Part shown: positions 25,038 to 35,102 of the stretch, piece after piece
Layout: each line of letters opens with the position of its first letter
How positions within the stretch are numbered: the first letter of the stretch is position 1
Assembly: GCA_019115485.1 (NCBI GenBank)
Contig: DXDM01000048.1
Coordinates: 1-64,000, forward strand
Origin: Candidatus Barnesiella excrementavium
GTDB lineage: Bacteria; Bacteroidota; Bacteroidia; Bacteroidales; Barnesiellaceae
Direction: 5' to 3'
Length of the DNA: 64,000 bases
Notes under the pieces: model-generated
The model's input: the letters and a program-made list of their open reading frames with translations, nothing else
Databases searched by the model: none
What the model was told of the DNA's origin: nothing
Translations under genes and position numbers: made by a program

Positions 25038-26012
25038 TTATTTTTCGCGTTCGATGGTATAGTCGAGAATAGCGATGAGCGCATCGACCGTCTCGGAAGC
25101 CGGAAAACCTTCGAGCAAGGCAACCGCCTCGTTGCGTATCCTCCTCATCATTTCATAGGCATACTCGATACCTCCTTCGCGTTTGGCATACTCGATGAGC
25201 GTGTGCACGCTCTCGGCCGACAAATGTTCTTCGGAGAGCAATGCCCGCATCTGTTCATTCTCAGCCCCCGTGCCATGCGTGATGGCATAGATGAGCGGCA
25301 GCGTGATTTTACCCTCCCGCAAATCATTGCCGGTGGGTTTGCCAATCACCTTGTCTTCGTAGTAGTCGAATATATCGTCCTTGATTTGGAAACAGAGTCC
25401 CAACTTTTCGCCAAACCGGCTCAACCGCTCCACATCGGCTTCGGGAGCCCCGGCGGCCAAAGCTCCCAGCTGCATGCACGCATAAAAGAGCGATGCCGTT
25501 TTGCGGCGAATCACCTCGAAATAGGCCTCCTCGTCGAGGCGGTGCGTGCGGGCGTTGGAGAGTTGGTCTATCTCGCCGCGGGCCAGTTCACGGCCCAAAG
25601 TTCCCAGACTGGAAACGATGTCCATCTGTCGGGTCCGCACCGAACAGTCGAGCGCACACGACACGAAATAGTCGCCAGTCAGGACGGCAATGCGGTTGTC
25701 GTACAAATGATTGATAGTGGGTAATCCCCGACGCTTCTGCGACTCGTCGACCACATCGTCGTGTATGAGGCTGGCATTATGCAGCAACTCCAACGAGGCG
25801 GCTGCATCGATTGCCGCCCGGGGTACCGGGCCGAACAACTTCGCGCACAGCAATACCAGAATAGGCCTTATCTGCTTGCCCTTGCTTTCGAGGTAGGTAT
25901 GTATCACCTCGTTCATCAAAGGACTGTTCGTGTGCAGGGTCTCGGTAAGGGTCTTATTCAGTAAGTCGAGCTCGTCGGTTATAGGTTGCCGTATGACCAA
26001 AAGTTTATCCAT
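25038..26012 (-). CDS. Long-chain polyprenyl diphosphate synthase
   Basis: The 324-residue trans-prenyltransferase (IspB type) has both aspartate-rich motifs: DDVVD (85-89, within L-I-H-D-D-V-V-D-E) and DDIFD (212-216). The residue five positions before the first motif is Ala80, small as expected for enzymes making long chains (C40-C50) rather than farnesyl or geranylgeranyl diphosphate. The probable product is the menaquinone side-chain precursor. It is monocistronic, divergent from polA. Confidence 0.92.
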   Translation of the reverse strand: MDKLLVIRQPITDELDLLNKTLTETLHTNSPLMNEVIHTYLESKGKQIRPILVLLCAKLFGPVPRAAIDAAASLELLHNASLIHDDVVDESQKRRGLPTINHLYDNRIAVLTGDYFVSCALDCSVRTRQMDIVSSLGTLGRELARGEIDQLSNARTHRLDEEAYFEVIRRKTASLFYACMQLGALAAGAPEADVERLSRFGEKLGLCFQIKDDIFDYYEDKVIGKPTGNDLREGKITLPLIYAITHGTGAENEQMRALLSEEHLSAESVHTLIEYAKREGGIEYAYEMMRRIRNEAVALLEGFPASETVDALIAILDYTIEREK

Positions 26013-26029
26013 ATCAATTTATTCTGCTG

Positions 26030-26037
26030 CAAAAATA
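26030..26037 (-). promoter_or_regulatory. Candidate -7 box (TATTTTTG) for polyprenyl synthase
   Basis: The minus strand reads TATTTTTG about 18 bases before the ATG at 26012. No clear TTG is found at the expected upstream spacing. Confidence 0.4.
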
Positions 26038-26129
26038 GTAATAAAACAAAAGAATCCGTATTTTTATCGTAATTTTACCGCATTGCAATGACGCTTTTTT
26101 AATTCTTATCTACAAACCGCATACCCGAC

Positions 26130-28922
26130 ATGCAAGAGAAACGACTTTTCCTGTTAGACGCCTACGCGCTTATTTATCGCTCCTACTACGCCTTCATCAA
26201 AAATCCCCGCATCAACTCCAAAGGAATAAACACATCAGCCGTCCTGGGGTTTGTCAATACCCTCGAAGAGTTGCTCAAAAAGGAGAACCCCTCGCACATT
26301 GCCGTGGGATTCGACCCGCAGGGACCTACCTTCCGACACGAGGCCTACGAGCAATACAAGGCCCAGCGCGAAGAGACGCCCGAGGTGATTCGTTACTCGG
26401 TCCCCATCATCAAGGAGATTATCGGAGCCTACAACATACCTATCATCGAAGTGCCCCGATTCGAGGCCGACGATGTGATAGGCACCCTGGCCAAACTGGC
26501 CGAGAAGGAGGGGTTCGACACCTACATGATGACCCCCGACAAGGACTACGGCCAACTGGTATCGCCACACATCTTCATGTACCGCCCCAAGTTCGGCGGC
26601 GATTTCGAGATACTGGGTCCCGAAGAGATTAAAGCCAAATACGGCATCGAGTCGCCCGAGCAAGTCATCGACATACTGGGACTGATGGGCGACAGCTCCG
26701 ACAACATACCGGGCTGCCCCGGCGTAGGCGAAAAGACAGCCGTGAAACTCATCGCCGACTTCGGTGGCATCGAGAATCTGCTGGCCCACACCGACCGCCT
26801 GAAAGGGGCGCTCAAAACCAAAATCGAGACCAACCGCGAGCAAATCGAGTTCTCCCGCTTCCTGGCCACGATTCGCACCGACGTGCCCCTTACCTTCGAC
26901 GAAGAGGCCCTGCGCCGCGAGCCGGTCAATGCCGAGAAGCTGCGCCCCATCTTCGAGGAGCTGGAATTCCGCAGCCTCACCGAACGGGTACTGGGCAACA
27001 AACCGGCTGCCGCAACGGCACCCAAACCGGCCACGCAGCCCTCGCTCTTCGACCAAGCCGTACAGCCGGAAATCACTGAATCTCAAACAGAACAACCAAC
27101 TGAATCGAAACTCACCGACATACACTCGGTCCCCCACACCTACCACCTGGTCGATACAACCGAGAAGATGTGGGACCTGGCCGCCCTGCTGGCCTGTGCC
27201 CCGGCCTTTGCCTTCGACTCCGAAACAACCGGCATCGACCCCATGAGCGTCGAGCTGGTGGGCCTCTCCTTTGCCCTCAAAGAGCACGAAGCCTACTACG
27301 TGCCCATACCCGACGACCAGCAGAAGGCCCGCGAAACGGTGCGCATCTTCAAATCGGCGCTCGAAAACCCGGCCTCGCTGAAAATCGGGCAGAACATCAA
27401 ATACGACTACATCGTGCTGCACAACTACGGGGTCGAGGTAAAGGGCAACCTCTTCGACACCATGGTGGCCCATTACCTGTTGCAGCCCGAACAGTACCAC
27501 AACATGGACTATCTGGCCAACGTCTACCTGGGCTACAAGCCAGTGGCCATCGAGGAACTCATCGGCCCCAAGGGCAAAAAACAGCTCTCCATGCGGCAAG
27601 TCCCCATCGAACAGATTTACCAATATGCCGCCGAAGATGCCGACGTGACCCTGCAACTGAAAAACCGCCTCGAAAAGGAGCTGGCCCGCGAAAAGATGGA
27701 GAAACTCTTCTACGAGATGGAGATGCCACTCACCCGGGTGCTCGCCGACATGGAGATTGCCGGGGTGAACGTCGATACGGCCGAATTGAAAAGCTCGTCC
27801 GACCTGCTCACCCGACGGTTGGGCGAACTGGAACAGGAGATTTACCAACTGGCCGGAACCACCTTCAACGTCAGTTCGGCCCGACAGGTAGGCGAAATTC
27901 TGTTCGACCGTCTCAAAATCGACGAGAAGGCCAAGAAGACCAAGACCGGGCAGTACTCCACCACCGAAGAGATTCTGGAAAAACTGCGCTCGCGCCACCC
28001 CATCGTGGGCAAGATTCTCGACCTGCGCGGCATACGCAAACTGCTCAGCACCTATATCAACGCCCTGCCCGAACTGATTAACCCCCGAACGGGCAAGATT
28101 CACACCTCGTTCAACCAGACGGTGACGGCTACCGGTCGACTCAGTTCGAGCAACCCCAACTTGCAGAACATTCCGATACGCGACAACGAGGGACGCGAAA
28201 TTCGCCGCGCCTTCGTGCCCGACCCGGGGTGCCTCTTCTTCTCGGCCGACTACTCTCAAATCGAGTTGCGCATCATGGCCCACCTGAGCGGCGACCGCCA
28301 CATGATCGAGGCCTTCCGCGAGGGGTCGGACATTCACGCCGCCACCGCAGCCAAGATTTACAAGGTGCCCATCGACGAGGTGACCTCCGACATGCGCCGG
28401 AAAGCCAAGACGGCCAACTTCGGCATCATCTACGGTATCTCGGTATTCGGTCTGGCCGAGCGGCTCAACATTCCCCGCAGCGAGGCCAAGGTGCTCATCG
28501 ACGGCTATTTCGAGAGCTACCCGCAAATCAAGGAGTACATGAACAAGAGTATCGAGGTGGCCCGCGAAAAGGGATACGTCGAGACCATCTGCGGCCGCAA
28601 GCGCATGCTCCCCGACATTCACTCGCACAACAGCGTCGTGCGCGGTTATGCCGAACGCAATGCCATCAACGCCCCTATCCAGGGCAGTGCGGCCGACATC
28701 ATCAAGATTGCCATGATTCGCATCGCCCGACGACTGGAAGAGGAGGGATTGAAGAGCCGCATGATTCTGCAAGTGCACGACGAACTCAACTTCAACGTGC
28801 CGGCCGACGAACTCGACCGGGTAAAAGAGATCGTGTGCCGGGAGATGGAAAACGCCTACCCGCTGCAAGTGCCGCTGGTAGCCGACTACGGTACCGGACA
28901 CAACTGGCTCGAAGCCCATTGA
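26130..28922 (+). CDS. polA: DNA polymerase I with 5'-3' nuclease and intact proofreading domain
   Basis: The 930-residue protein has an N-terminal 5'-3' flap nuclease (about 1-290, with Y-R-S-Y-Y-A-F near 14 and E-A-D-D-V-I-G). A 3'-5' exonuclease covers about 340-530, and a family A polymerase fills the rest. Unlike Taq-type enzymes the proofreading acidic residues are kept: F-D-S-E-T-T-G near 362, N-I-K-Y-D-Y, and Y-A-A-E-D-A-D. Polymerase motifs A (D-Y-S-Q-I-E-L-R near 706), B (R-R-K-A-K-T-A-N-F-G-I-I-Y-G) and C (Q-V-H-D-E-L near 882) are all present. It acts in Okazaki fragment processing and repair. It is followed 64 bases later by mfd. Confidence 0.97.
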   Translation: MQEKRLFLLDAYALIYRSYYAFIKNPRINSKGINTSAVLGFVNTLEELLKKENPSHIAVGFDPQGPTFRHEAYEQYKAQREETPEVIRYSVPIIKEIIGAYNIPIIEVPRFEADDVIGTLAKLAEKEGFDTYMMTPDKDYGQLVSPHIFMYRPKFGGDFEILGPEEIKAKYGIESPEQVIDILGLMGDSSDNIPGCPGVGEKTAVKLIADFGGIENLLAHTDRLKGALKTKIETNREQIEFSRFLATIRTDVPLTFDEEALRREPVNAEKLRPIFEELEFRSLTERVLGNKPAAATAPKPATQPSLFDQAVQPEITESQTEQPTESKLTDIHSVPHTYHLVDTTEKMWDLAALLACAPAFAFDSETTGIDPMSVELVGLSFALKEHEAYYVPIPDDQQKARETVRIFKSALENPASLKIGQNIKYDYIVLHNYGVEVKGNLFDTMVAHYLLQPEQYHNMDYLANVYLGYKPVAIEELIGPKGKKQLSMRQVPIEQIYQYAAEDADVTLQLKNRLEKELAREKMEKLFYEMEMPLTRVLADMEIAGVNVDTAELKSSSDLLTRRLGELEQEIYQLAGTTFNVSSARQVGEILFDRLKIDEKAKKTKTGQYSTTEEILEKLRSRHPIVGKILDLRGIRKLLSTYINALPELINPRTGKIHTSFNQTVTATGRLSSSNPNLQNIPIRDNEGREIRRAFVPDPGCLFFSADYSQIELRIMAHLSGDRHMIEAFREGSDIHAATAAKIYKVPIDEVTSDMRRKAKTANFGIIYGISVFGLAERLNIPRSEAKVLIDGYFESYPQIKEYMNKSIEVAREKGYVETICGRKRMLPDIHSHNSVVRGYAERNAINAPIQGSAADIIKIAMIRIARRLEEEGLKSRMILQVHDELNFNVPADELDRVKEIVCREMENAYPLQVPLVADYGTGHNWLEAH

Positions 28923-28968
28923 CCCCAAAAATCGGGGCCGACAGGCCTCACGGCGACGAATAATTGTG

Positions 28969-28976
28969 TAACTTTG
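28969..28976 (+). promoter_or_regulatory. Candidate -7 box (TAACTTTG) for mfd
   Basis: TAACTTTG matches TAnnTTTG and ends 10 bases before the ATG at 28987, or 25 before the alternative ATG at 29002. The very short leader for the first ATG favours the second if this promoter is used. Confidence 0.4.
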
Positions 28977-28986
28977 TGTCCCGGTT

Positions 28987-31900
28987 ATGACGATTACAAG
29001 CATGGACATTCAAAGTTTTTCGGCACTCTTCAACACGCCGACGCGACGTGATGCCTTTCTGTCGCTGGTCAAGGACTCCAAGAAAAAGAATATTTTCATA
29101 CAAGGGCTCGAAGGTTCGGCTCCGGCACTGCTCTTCTCCAACCTGTTGGAAAACAAGCACCCGCACCTCATCATTGCCAACGACCTCGACGAAGCGGGGT
29201 ACCTCTACAACGACCTGGTGCAGATTAACGGCAGTGACCGCATCTTGCTCTTCCCCTCGGGCTACAAGCGCGACATCAAGTACGGACAGCCCGACCCGCC
29301 CTCCGAAATATTGAGAACCGAGGTACTGAACCGGCTGAACCGGAAAGGCGACTCGCTGCTGGTAGTTACCTACCCCGAGGCGCTCGCCGAGAAGGTGGTA
29401 CCGGTCGACACCCTTACCGACCAGACGCTTCACATCGACAAGAAGACGAAATGCGATATCATGGCCCTAGCCGACAAGTTGAGAGAACTTGGATTCAACG
29501 AGGTCGACTACGTCTACGAACCGGGACAGTTTGCCGTGCGAGGCAGTATTCTCGACGTCTTCTCGTTTACCAACGAACTGCCCTACCGTATCGATTTCTT
29601 CGGCAAGGAGGTGGAGAGTATACGTACCTTCGAGGTCGAAACCCAGTTGTCGACCGAGCGGCTCGACGAGGTGTACATCGTCTCCAACATGTGCGGAAAA
29701 GAGACATCGGGCATCTCGATGCTCGATTTCATCGAAAAAAATGCGCTTCTCGTGTGTCATAACCTCTCGTGGACACTCGACCGGATAGAGGCCATTGCCT
29801 CGGAGTCGCTCTCGGAGCAGACCCTCATCGCCGAGGAGGGCGACCGCGATGCCATGAAGAAGGTTATCGACCCGGCAGAGTTCCGTCGGAAAGCCCTCTC
29901 GTTCCGCCGCATCGACTACGGCACATCGAGCGAAGCGGCCACCCCGGCCGTCATGCGGTTCGACTGCGCTCCGCAGGGTGTCTACCACAAGAATTTCGAC
30001 CTCGTCAGCCAGTCATTCGCCCAATTCATCGAGAAAAAGTACACCATCTACATACTTAGCGACAGCGAGAAACAGATTGAGCGCCTGCAAGCCATCTTCG
30101 AGGAGCGGGGCGAATCCATCACCTTTACCCCCGTGCTGAAAACCCTGCACGAGGGTTTCGTCGACAACGATTTGAAAATATGCTGTTTTACCGACCACCA
30201 GATTTTTGACCGCTTCCACAAATACACGCTGAAAAGCGACCATGCCCGGTCGGGCAAACTGGCCCTCTCGCTCAAAGAGCTCAACCAAATCGAGGTGGGC
30301 GACTACATCGTGCACGTCGACCACGGTATCGGCCGCTTCGGCGGACTGATTCGCACCGAAATCAACGGCAAGATGCAGGAGGTCATCAAGCTCACCTACC
30401 AGAACGACGACATCATCTTCGTGAGCATACACGCCCTGCACAAGCTGGCCAAGTATCGCGGCAAAGAGGGAGAGACACCCCGTGTCAACAAACTGGGCAG
30501 CGGCGCCTGGGAGCGCATGAAAGAGAAGACCAAGGGCAAAATGAAGGAGATTGCCCGCGACCTCATCAAGCTCTATGCCGCCCGCAAGCAGGAAAAAGGC
30601 TTTGCCTTCTCGCCCGACTCGTTCCTGCAACAGGAGCTCGAAGCCTCGTTCATCTATGAGGATACGCCCGACCAAATCAAGTCGACCGCCGAGGTCAAGG
30701 CCGACATGGAGCGCGAACGTCCCATGGACCGGCTCATCTGCGGCGATGTGGGATTCGGCAAGACCGAGATTGCCATACGGGCTGCCTTCAAGGCCACCTG
30801 CGACAACAAGCAGGTAGCCGTGCTGGTGCCCACCACCGTGCTGGCTTTCCAGCACTACCAAACCTTCAAGGAGCGGTTGAAAGAGTTTCCCGTGCGCATC
30901 GAGTACCTCAGCCGGGCCCGCAAGGCTTCGGAGGTGAAAAAGATACTCAAAGACCTGGCCGAACGTAAAATCGACATCATCATAGGCACGCACAGGCTCA
31001 TTGGCAAAGATGTGAAATTCAACGACCTGGGCCTGCTGATTATCGACGAGGAGCAGAAATTCGGTGTGGCAGTCAAGGAGAAACTGAAACAGATGAAGGT
31101 CAATGTCGACACCCTCACCATGTCGGCCACCCCGATTCCCCGCACGCTGCAATTCTCGCTGATGGGAGCCCGCGATCTCTCGGTCATCTCCACCCCGCCG
31201 GCCAACCGATATCCCATACAGACCGAGGTGCATGCCTTCAACGACGACATTATCAAGGAGGCCATCAACTTCGAGATGAGCCGTGGCGGACAGGTATTCT
31301 TTGTCAACAACCGCATTCCGCAACTCTACGAACTCGAAAACACCATACACCGACTGGTACCCGACGCCCGCGTGGTCATCGGCCATGGACAGATGCCGCC
31401 CGAAAAACTGGAACAGGCCATCATCGACTTTGTCAACTACGACTACGACGTGTTGCTGGCCACCACCATCATCGAGTCGGGTATCGACATGCCCAACACC
31501 AACACCATCATCATCAACGATGCCCAGAACTTCGGGTTGAGCGAACTGCACCAACTGCGCGGCCGGGTGGGCCGCAGCAACCGCAAGGCCTTCTGCTACC
31601 TGCTCACCCCGCCGCGTCACACCTTCTCGGTCGACGCCCGCCGGCGGTTGCAGGCCATCGAGAGCTTCTCGGAGCTGGGCAGCGGCATACACATCGCCAT
31701 GCAGGACCTCGACATACGAGGGGCCGGCAACCTGCTCGGCGCCGAACAGAGCGGTTTCATCGCCGATTTGGGCTATGAGACCTATCAGAAAATCCTGAAA
31801 GAGGCGGTCGACGAGTTGAAAAACGACGAGTTCAGCGACCTCTACTACGGGGCCGACTCCGACGCGAAACCCGAGGAGTTCGTCTCGGAGTGTACCATCG

Positions 31901-32346
31901 AGTCGGATCTCGAAATTCTATTCCCGGCCGACTACGTGCCGCAGGAGTCGGAACGCATCTCGCTCTACCAGGAGCTCGACAACATGGAACGGGAGAGCGA
32001 CATACGCCAGTTCTGCGAACGGCTCGAAGACCGCTTCGGACGTATTCCCCACGAGGCCATGGAGCTTATCCGGGTCGTGCGGCTACGGCGCCTCGCCAAG
32101 CAGCTGGGTATCGAAAAGGTGGGATTGAAACAGGGTCAGATGTATCTCTACTTCGTCTCCGACGAACATGTGGCCTACTACCAGTCGGCCGCCTTCGGAC
32201 GCATACTCGCCTACCTGCAAAAGTATCCCCGCCAGTGCAAACTGCGCGAGATAAACGGCCGCCGCTCGCTGGCCATCAAGGATATCACTTCGGTGGAATC
32301 GGCGGTTGCGGTGCTTGAGGAGGTGTTGCAGACGACGCCGGTTTAG
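28987..32346 (+). CDS. mfd: Transcription-repair coupling factor
   Basis: The 1119-residue protein removes RNA polymerase stalled at lesions and recruits UvrA. A UvrB-like N-terminal region (about 1-430) is followed by the RNA polymerase-interacting CarD-like domain (about 440-520, with G-D-Y-I-V-H-V-D-H-G-I-G-R-F). The RecG-like translocase has Walker A G-D-V-G-F-G-K-T-E near 585 and box II D-E-E-Q near 690, and a C-terminal TRCF domain (about 960-1060) ends the protein. An alternative start is the ATG at 29002. Its last 62 bases overlap the 3' end of the opposite mscS-type gene. Confidence 0.96.
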   Translation: MTITSMDIQSFSALFNTPTRRDAFLSLVKDSKKKNIFIQGLEGSAPALLFSNLLENKHPHLIIANDLDEAGYLYNDLVQINGSDRILLFPSGYKRDIKYGQPDPPSEILRTEVLNRLNRKGDSLLVVTYPEALAEKVVPVDTLTDQTLHIDKKTKCDIMALADKLRELGFNEVDYVYEPGQFAVRGSILDVFSFTNELPYRIDFFGKEVESIRTFEVETQLSTERLDEVYIVSNMCGKETSGISMLDFIEKNALLVCHNLSWTLDRIEAIASESLSEQTLIAEEGDRDAMKKVIDPAEFRRKALSFRRIDYGTSSEAATPAVMRFDCAPQGVYHKNFDLVSQSFAQFIEKKYTIYILSDSEKQIERLQAIFEERGESITFTPVLKTLHEGFVDNDLKICCFTDHQIFDRFHKYTLKSDHARSGKLALSLKELNQIEVGDYIVHVDHGIGRFGGLIRTEINGKMQEVIKLTYQNDDIIFVSIHALHKLAKYRGKEGETPRVNKLGSGAWERMKEKTKGKMKEIARDLIKLYAARKQEKGFAFSPDSFLQQELEASFIYEDTPDQIKSTAEVKADMERERPMDRLICGDVGFGKTEIAIRAAFKATCDNKQVAVLVPTTVLAFQHYQTFKERLKEFPVRIEYLSRARKASEVKKILKDLAERKIDIIIGTHRLIGKDVKFNDLGLLIIDEEQKFGVAVKEKLKQMKVNVDTLTMSATPIPRTLQFSLMGARDLSVISTPPANRYPIQTEVHAFNDDIIKEAINFEMSRGGQVFFVNNRIPQLYELENTIHRLVPDARVVIGHGQMPPEKLEQAIIDFVNYDYDVLLATTIIESGIDMPNTNTIIINDAQNFGLSELHQLRGRVGRSNRKAFCYLLTPPRHTFSVDARRRLQAIESFSELGSGIHIAMQDLDIRGAGNLLGAEQSGFIADLGYETYQKILKEAVDELKNDEFSDLYYGADSDAKPEEFVSECTIESDLEILFPADYVPQESERISLYQELDNMERESDIRQFCERLEDRFGRIPHEAMELIRVVRLRRLAKQLGIEKVGLKQGQMYLYFVSDEHVAYYQSAAFGRILAYLQKYPRQCKLREINGRRSLAIKDITSVESAVAVLEEVLQTTPV

Positions 32347-33688
32347 CGGCCGACGGCGCGGCCTGCCGCATCGTGCCGAAGGGAATGCCCCACAACTCGT
32401 CGGGGTGATGACCGGCGGTAAGCAGGGCAGCATTGATGTAGTCGCGGCTCGACGGGTTCTGGAAGGGGTAGAGGCCGAAGCGCGGCATGATGGCGGCGTA
32501 ATGCTCGAAGATTTCCGATTGAATCGACTCGTAGCTCACCCAGTCGGTATTGGTCGAGAAGCAGTAGAGCTGCAAGGGCAGCCCGTTGTCGTTCGGGTCG
32601 AGTGCCCGCACCATCAGAATCATCTGCCCGCCGATGAACTTGTGGTGTTGCAGATAGAGTGTCATGTAGGCCCGGAAGAGACCCAGATTTGTCTCGATGG
32701 TTCCGTTCACCAACCCCTCGCTGTTTTGGGTATTCTCCACGATGCTGCGTTGCTGTTGAGCCTCTTTTTTTTCGATGAAATCGCGTAAAATATCGATTTC
32801 CTTCATCTTTTCCAGAAACTCGGGCGTACAGAATTTCACCGTACTCAGGTCGATGGTAAACGAGCGCATGATACGTCGGCCACCCGCCTCGGTCATACCC
32901 CGCCAGTTCTGCACCTCGCCCGACACCAGCGAGTAGGGAGGCAAGGTCACAATCGTGTTGTCGAAATTCTGTACCTTCACCGTATCGAGCGACACATCGA
33001 TGACGATGCCGTTCACACTGCCACCCGGCACCACAATCCAGTCGCCGTTGCGAATCATGTCGTTTTGCGACAGCTGCACCCCCGCCACAAAACCCAGAAT
33101 ACTGTCTTTGAAGACCAGCATCAACACCGCGGCAAAGGCACCCAGACCGGTAATCAGAGCCATGGGCGAACGCTCGATGAGAATCGACACGGCCACGATG
33201 ACCCAGAAGCCGGCCAACAACCCTTTGATGATTTGAATCATGCCCTTCATGGGTCGGTTGCGCAGGGCCGTACGACTCGAATAGAACTTCCAGAAGACCG
33301 ACAACTGGGTGTTGATGGAAAAGACGATGACCCCCAGTATATAAATCCAGCACAGTTTCTCGATAAGTTTCAGAAAAGCCGGAGTCCCGTGAAAGGCAAA
33401 GGGGAGCAACGCCACAATGACCAGCGGCGGAATGATGTGGGTCAGGCGGGTAAAGATATGAGCCTCGACCAGCGACTTCAACAGATAGCTTCCCCGGTAC
33501 CGGGCCACACGGTGAATCACATAAATGACGACGGCCCGCAGTATGCGACCCACCACAATGGCAATCACAAAAACCAGCACCCCATACACGATGCGGTCCC
33601 ACACCGGCGAGGGCGAACCGGTGAGACGCAACAACAAATCCGACACCCACTCCATCAGCCGGTCGGCTATTTCATACGCTTTTTTCAT
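32285..33688 (-). CDS. MscS-family mechanosensitive channel
   Basis: The 467-residue membrane protein has about five N-terminal helices (with K-A-Y-E-I-A-D-R at the very start), then the pore-lining helix and MscS beta domain (about 180-270: L-G-A-F-A-A-V-L-M-L-V-F-K-D-S-I-L-G; G-D-W-I-V-V-P). A long C-terminal cytoplasmic vestibule follows. It is the YbdG/MscS-like group and should relieve osmotic pressure. The final 20 or so residues are rich in Pro and Ala, and this tail is encoded by the DNA overlapping the mfd 3' end, which may explain its low-complexity composition. Confidence 0.92.
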   Translation of the reverse strand: MKKAYEIADRLMEWVSDLLLRLTGSPSPVWDRIVYGVLVFVIAIVVGRILRAVVIYVIHRVARYRGSYLLKSLVEAHIFTRLTHIIPPLVIVALLPFAFHGTPAFLKLIEKLCWIYILGVIVFSINTQLSVFWKFYSSRTALRNRPMKGMIQIIKGLLAGFWVIVAVSILIERSPMALITGLGAFAAVLMLVFKDSILGFVAGVQLSQNDMIRNGDWIVVPGGSVNGIVIDVSLDTVKVQNFDNTIVTLPPYSLVSGEVQNWRGMTEAGGRRIMRSFTIDLSTVKFCTPEFLEKMKEIDILRDFIEKKEAQQQRSIVENTQNSEGLVNGTIETNLGLFRAYMTLYLQHHKFIGGQMILMVRALDPNDNGLPLQLYCFSTNTDWVSYESIQSEIFEHYAAIMPRFGLYPFQNPSSRDYINAALLTAGHHPDELWGIPFGTMRQAAPSAAKPASSATPPQAPQPPIPPK

Positions 33689-33893
33689 CGCTTCTCTTTT
33701 CCTCTAAAAACGTCCCGAAGGGGTCTTGGGTTCACCCCCGGCAGCATCTTCCACCCGTTTTTACCGCAACGGATTCTGCAACCCTGCCGGGAATAAACAA
33801 CCAACGTATGAAAAGATTAGTTATCTTTGCAGCGCCTGAATGGATAGGAGACTATCCGGTTTCGCCGAATAATCAATAAAACTATACGATATA

Positions 33894-34997
33894 ATGAGTT
33901 TACAATGTGGCATAGTCGGGCTGCCCAACGTGGGCAAATCGACGCTATTCAACTGTTTGTCCAACGCCAAAGCGCAATCGGCAAACTTCCCGTTCTGTAC
34001 CATCGAACCCAATGTGGGTGTCATCACCGTTCCCGATGAGCGGTTGAACAAACTGGCCGAGCTGGTTCACCCCCAACGAATCGTCCCCACGACGGTCGAG
34101 ATTGTCGACATTGCCGGACTGGTGAAAGGGGCCAGCAAAGGGGAAGGCCTGGGTAACAAATTCCTCGCCAACATACGGGAGACCGACGCCATTCTGCACG
34201 TGCTCCGTTGTTTCGACGACGACAACATCACCCACGTCGACGGGTCGGTCAATCCCGTGAGAGACAAGGAGATTATCGACTTTGAGCTGCAACTCAAAGA
34301 CTTGGAGACCATCGAGTCGCGCATCTCGAAAGTGCAGAAACAGGCCCAGACCGGCGGCGACAAGGCGGCCAAAATTGCCTACGAGGTGCTGAGCCGCTAC
34401 AAGGAGGCGCTCGAACAGGGCAAACCGGCACGTACCGTGACCTTCGAAACCAAAGACGAACAGAAGATTGCCCACGACCTCTTCCTGCTCACCAACAAAC
34501 CGGTGATGTATATCTGCAACGTCGACGACGCCAGCGCCGTGTCGGGCAACAAATATGTCGACATGGTACGCGAGGCGGTCAAGGAGGAGAACGCCCAGAT
34601 ACTGATTGTGGCTGCCAAGACCGAATCGGAGATTGCCGAGTTCGAGACTTACGAGGAGCGCCAGATGTTCCTCAACGAAATCGGACTCGAAGAGTCGGGT
34701 GTGTCGCGTCTGATTCGGGCCGCTTACAGCCTGCTCAACCTCGAAACCTATTTCACCGCCGGACCTCAGGAGGTACGCGCCTGGACCTACCTGAAAGGGA
34801 GCAAGGCTCCGCAATGCGCCGGTATTATCCACACCGACTTTGAAAAGGGCTTCATTCGGGCCGAAGTCATCAAATATGACGACTACATCACCCTCGGGTC
34901 GGAAAACGCCTGCAAGGAGGCCGGAAAAATGTATATCGAGGGTAAGGACTACGTGGTACAGGACGGCGACATCATGCACTTCCGCTTCAACGTATAA
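33894..34997 (+). CDS. ychF: YchF/OLA1-family ATP/GTP-binding translation-associated protein
   Basis: The 367-residue protein has an Obg-type P-loop G-L-P-N-V-G-K-S-T (9-17), followed by the switch region and D-I-A-G-L G3 motif. A coiled-coil insert (about 130-180) and a C-terminal TGS domain (about 283-366) complete it. The nucleotide-specificity motif is N-V-D rather than N-K-x-D (Y-I-C-N-V-D-D near 205), as in YchF, which prefers ATP. It is ribosome-associated and linked to stress responses. It is monocistronic, with a strong terminator 30 bases after the stop. Confidence 0.95.
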   Translation: MSLQCGIVGLPNVGKSTLFNCLSNAKAQSANFPFCTIEPNVGVITVPDERLNKLAELVHPQRIVPTTVEIVDIAGLVKGASKGEGLGNKFLANIRETDAILHVLRCFDDDNITHVDGSVNPVRDKEIIDFELQLKDLETIESRISKVQKQAQTGGDKAAKIAYEVLSRYKEALEQGKPARTVTFETKDEQKIAHDLFLLTNKPVMYICNVDDASAVSGNKYVDMVREAVKEENAQILIVAAKTESEIAEFETYEERQMFLNEIGLEESGVSRLIRAAYSLLNLETYFTAGPQEVRAWTYLKGSKAPQCAGIIHTDFEKGFIRAEVIKYDDYITLGSENACKEAGKMYIEGKDYVVQDGDIMHFRFNV

Positions 34998-35026
34998 GCG
35001 ATAAGAAGAGTATCACTCTTTACATA

Positions 35027-35070
35027 CGCAGAAGGGCGGCGAATTCATCGAGATTCGCCGCCCTTCTGCG
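35027..35070. terminator. Bidirectional terminator, ychF/S41 protease
   Basis: An 18-bp perfect stem (35027-35044 with 35053-35070) and 8-base loop between convergent stops at 34997 and 35103. TTATCGTTT follows on the plus strand. Confidence 0.8.
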
Positions 35071-35102
35071 TTATCGTTTAATCCCGAAACGGGAGAGGTC
35101 TG

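Noticed and set aside
26235-29009. A 924-codon open frame opposite polA
   Set aside because: polA has every catalytic motif in the plus frame; the antisense frame shows only reverse-complement composition and no motifs.
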